A stretch of DNA of 9,933 nucleotides from Rhodospirillaceae bacterium. Lineage in GTDB: Bacteria > Pseudomonadota > Alphaproteobacteria > UBA11073. The notes under the pieces were generated by a model that was given only the letters and a program-made list of their open reading frames with translations, had not been told where the DNA came from and did not search any database. Shown here in pieces: positions 8,110 through 9,933 of this stretch. Numbering within the stretch: the first letter of the stretch is position 1; each line of letters begins with the position of its first letter. A program made the translations under genes and the position numbers. The DNA is taken from the NCBI GenBank assembly GCA_003536545.1, contig DPZW01000157.1, forward strand, positions 3,395 to 13,327. The letters are read 5' to 3'.

Positions 8110-9104
8110 TGAAGCGCATTTTATCCGGCATTCAACCCACGAATACGCTGAACCTTGGCAACTATCTTGGCGCAATTAAAAATTGGGTGCCGATGCAAAA
8201 AACGCATGAATGTTTTTTGATGATTGCGGACCTGCACGCCCTTACCAATCCGCCGGAGTCGGAAGTTTTGCGTCGCAACACGCGCGAAGTGGCTGCGACT
8301 TATATTGCCTGCGGCATTGATCCCGAATATGCAGCGATTTTTGTGCAATCACATATTACGCCGCATGCGGAGCTGTCGTGGTTGCTCTCTACGATCACCT
8401 CGATGGGCTGGCTCAACCGCATGACGCAGTTCAAGGATAAAGCGGGCAAGGATAAAGAGGCGGCAAACCTCGGCCTTTATGCCTATCCGGTTTTGATGGC
8501 GGCGGATATTTTGCTTTATCAGGCAACCCATGTGCCGGTTGGCGAAGATCAAAAACAACATTTGGAATTGGCGCGTGATATCGCGATGGCATTTAACCGC
8601 AAATACGGCGAATTTTTTACGGTGCCAGACCCTGCGATTTTAGGCGAAGCCAGCCGCGTGATGTCACTGCGCGACGGCAGTAAAAAAATGTCGAAGTCTG
8701 ATCCATCGGATATGAGCCGGATTAATCTGACCGATGATGCGGATACAATTTCTAGCAAAATTAAAAAGGCCACTTCAGATTCCGAATTGCTGCCCGATAA
8801 TCTGGCCGCGCTGGAGAACCGTGCGGAGGCACGCAACCTGATTAATATCTATGCTGCCCTGTCAGACCGCAGTGCGGAAAGCGTGGTGCAAGAATTTGCG
8901 GGACAAGGTTTTGGCAAATTCAAACCCGCGCTGGCAGAATTATGCGTGGAAAAATTATCGCCCATCAGCACACGATTGCATGCCTTGATGCAGGACACTG
9001 CTGCGCTGGATGCATTGTTAGCAAAGGGTGCTGAACGCGCACGTATGGTGGCGGATAAAACACTGCGTGAAGCCAAACAGCGCATGGGCCTTCTGCTAAG
9101 CTAG
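8109..9104 (+). CDS. trpS: Tryptophan--tRNA ligase TrpS
   Basis: TrpS activates tryptophan with ATP and charges tRNA-Trp in the cytoplasm. The 331 residues match the bacterial length (334 in E. coli). The class I HIGH-equivalent is TLNLGN within GIQPTNTLNLGNYLGA (7-22). The tryptophan and ATP pocket shows YPVLMAADILLYQATHVPVGEDQKQHLE (centred on residues 125-152), and the KMSKS loop is intact at 193-197. The C-terminal helical anticodon-binding region is complete, ending in REAKQRMGLLLS. The start overlaps the murJ stop by one base, which implies translational coupling. A run of seven A (8682-8688) falls at the KMSKS codons, but the frame is intact. The stop is TAG. No leader peptide or trp-type control is possible at this start, because it lies inside the operon. 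Confidence 0.97.
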   Translation: MKRILSGIQPTNTLNLGNYLGAIKNWVPMQKTHECFLMIADLHALTNPPESEVLRRNTREVAATYIACGIDPEYAAIFVQSHITPHAELSWLLSTITSMGWLNRMTQFKDKAGKDKEAANLGLYAYPVLMAADILLYQATHVPVGEDQKQHLELARDIAMAFNRKYGEFFTVPDPAILGEASRVMSLRDGSKKMSKSDPSDMSRINLTDDADTISSKIKKATSDSELLPDNLAALENRAEARNLINIYAALSDRSAESVVQEFAGQGFGKFKPALAELCVEKLSPISTRLHALMQDTAALDALLAKGAERARMVADKTLREAKQRMGLLLS

Positions 9105-9106
9105 AG

Positions 9107-9134
9107 TTTTTAATATAAATTACAACTATATAGT
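9107..9134 (+). promoter_or_regulatory. Candidate sigma-70-type promoter for the response regulator
   Basis: The 61-bp gap after trpS is strikingly AT-rich. TATAGT at 9129-9134 differs from TATAAT at one base. A poor -35 (TTTTTA, 9107-9112) lies 16 bases upstream. Transcription would start near 9141, giving a leader of about 25 bases that begins at the hairpin. The -35 match is weak, so this is a candidate only. Confidence 0.35.
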
Positions 9135-9140
9135 GTATTA

Positions 9141-9163
9141 TTGAGCTGAATCGAAAGGCTCAA
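9141..9163 (+). promoter_or_regulatory. Leader hairpin framing the response regulator ribosome binding site
   Basis: TTGAGC (9141-9146) and GCTCAA (9158-9163) are perfect inverted arms of 6 bp around an 11-base loop. The ribosome binding site AAAGG (9154-9158), 7 bases before ATG 9166, lies in the 3' part of the loop and touches the stem. The structure could affect initiation, but a 6-bp stem with an 11-base loop is modest and may be chance. There is no following T-run, so it is not a terminator. Confidence 0.4.
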
Positions 9164-9165
9164 CC

Positions 9166-9546
9166 ATGGCAAACATACTTTTAATTGATGACATGCTGCC
9201 AGTGCGGCGCGCGCTCACCACCCTGCTCGAAAGCGAAAACCATCGCGTCACACAGGCGCAGGATGGTGCACAGGGCATCCACTGTCTAATTACCCAAAAA
9301 TTTGATCTGGTCATAACAGATATTTTAATGCCACGCGCGGATGGTCTGGAAATTTTAAACCATATTGAAGCCATGCCTAGCAAACCACCCGTGATTGCGA
9401 TATCTGGCGGCAGCATTTCCATGTCAGCCGATCACGCACTTATCATCGCTAAAAAGAAGTCCAATGTGATTTTGAAAAAGCCGGTGAATAATATAGTGCT
9501 GCTCACCGCTGTAAACAAACTGTTACGGGAAAGCCAGGCGGCTTAA
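9166..9546 (+). CDS. Single-domain response regulator (CheY-like receiver)
   Basis: This 126-residue protein is a stand-alone receiver domain with no output domain. It has the acidic pair D8-D9, phospho-acceptor D52 (in LVITDILMPRADG), the Thr/Ser switch position S80 (in AISGG) and the conserved K105-P106. The switch aromatic (Tyr106 in CheY) appears as Ile102, so the switch mechanism may differ. The ISGG loop is common in alphaproteobacterial receivers. It starts after AAAGG 7 bases upstream and a hairpin, and is probably transcribed separately from trpS. No histidine kinase is next to it, so it is an orphan whose kinase and target cannot be inferred. It could act in phosphorelay, motility or stress signalling by protein-protein contact. 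It ends 51 bases before the next gene. Confidence 0.92.
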   Translation: MANILLIDDMLPVRRALTTLLESENHRVTQAQDGAQGIHCLITQKFDLVITDILMPRADGLEILNHIEAMPSKPPVIAISGGSISMSADHALIIAKKKSNVILKKPVNNIVLLTAVNKLLRESQAA

Positions 9547-9597
9547 CTGCGCGGATGCCCCTTGCCTGCCCTGCCCGCAGCAGCGTAAATTGCACGG

Positions 9598-9933
9598 ATG
9601 AAACAATACTTTACGCCACTGGCCTGTTTTGCGGATTCTGCCAGAGAATCCACCGCGCTTCACCTTATCGCATTTGATAAATTTCCCGCTTGGCTGAAAT
9701 CACAGCCAAAAAATGTACGGGAATTTTTATCCTCTGCTGCAGCCCATGCCAAGCCCGGCATGATTATGCGGTTTACCGATGACGCGGCACGCAGTTTTGT
9801 CGCGATCTATGATAATGAAAATTTGTGGGACGTTGCGGCCTGTCTGCAAAACCTGCCGCCCGATCATTTTATGCCAGCAGCGGATACGGCTGATGAATTA
9901 TGGCCACTGCTGGTCGCCGCATGGGGCATGCAC
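9598..9933 (+). CDS. Leucyl aminopeptidase family protein (peptidase M17), 5' part only
   Basis: The frame is open from ATG 9598 to the window end: 112 residues of a family usually about 450-500 long. They resemble the N-terminal domain of the second, shorter-headed M17 type of alphaproteobacteria: PAWLKSQPKNVREFLSSAAA (30-49) followed by KPGMIM, NLWDVAACLQNLPPD (75-89) and LWPLLVAAWGMH (101-112), which leads into the family's AW-LG-YRF-type junction. The two-metal catalytic domain, which would remove N-terminal residues from peptides in the cytoplasm, lies beyond the window, so activity cannot be judged. No good ribosome site is visible before the ATG (GTAAATTGCACGG). Assignment rests on pattern resemblance of a weakly conserved domain, so confidence is moderate. 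Confidence 0.7.
   Translation, partial: MKQYFTPLACFADSARESTALHLIAFDKFPAWLKSQPKNVREFLSSAAAHAKPGMIMRFTDDAARSFVAIYDNENLWDVAACLQNLPPDHFMPAADTADELWPLLVAAWGMH

Noticed and set aside
8682..8688. Seven-A run at the TrpS KMSKS codons as a programmed slippage site
   Set aside because: The zero frame is intact through a full-length conserved protein; nothing suggests an alternative product.
9090..9115. T-run after trpS as an intrinsic terminator
   Set aside because: Five T occur at 9107-9111, but no stable stem precedes them.
9547..9580. Possible terminator after the response regulator (CTGCG and CGCAG arms)
   Set aside because: The stem is only 5 bp with a long loop and no T-run follows.

Overview
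The window is a compact stretch of core chromosome from a Gram-negative bacterium, most likely an alphaproteobacterium. This rests on protein sequence character (alphaproteobacterial style in MutS, MurJ, TrpS, the metallophosphoesterase/glycosyltransferase pair and the M17 peptidase N-terminus) and on gene order (mutS, murJ and trpS together). Base composition looks roughly balanced by eye. I cannot place it below class level. I see no tRNA, rRNA, CRISPR array, insertion sequence, phage gene or defence system.

Layout. Bases 1-3793 carry four tightly overlapping genes on the minus strand. Reading from high to low coordinates they are an LpxH-like metallophosphoesterase, a GT4 glycosyltransferase, waaA (Kdo transferase) and lpxK (lipid A 4'-kinase, running off the left edge). 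They look like one translationally coupled outer-membrane lipid/LPS operon. A 57-bp gap (3794-3850) separates this from a divergent plus-strand operon of mutS, murJ and trpS (3851-9104). A 61-bp AT-rich gap follows, then a single-domain response regulator (9166-9546), a 51-bp gap, and the N-terminal part of an M17 leucyl-aminopeptidase-family gene that runs off the right edge.

How the genes work together. WaaA and LpxK act on consecutive steps of Kdo2-lipid A assembly on the inner face of the inner membrane. The first two genes of that operon probably act in the same or a related envelope lipid pathway, but their exact substrates are not shown by sequence. MurJ flips lipid II for peptidoglycan synthesis, so both operons contain envelope genes. 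mutS (mismatch repair) and trpS (tRNA charging) share a transcript with murJ apparently by conserved gene order rather than common function.

The most unusual signal is a perfect 34-bp palindrome at bases 1-34, inside lpxK and exactly at the window edge. It replaces the stretch where the family's conserved AFAGIG-like block would be expected and could be an assembly fold-back artefact. Smaller points are a hairpin around the ribosome binding site of the response regulator, the apparent absence of glnD between mutS and murJ, and a changed SRGYGG motif in LpxK. I found no convincing new biological system here.
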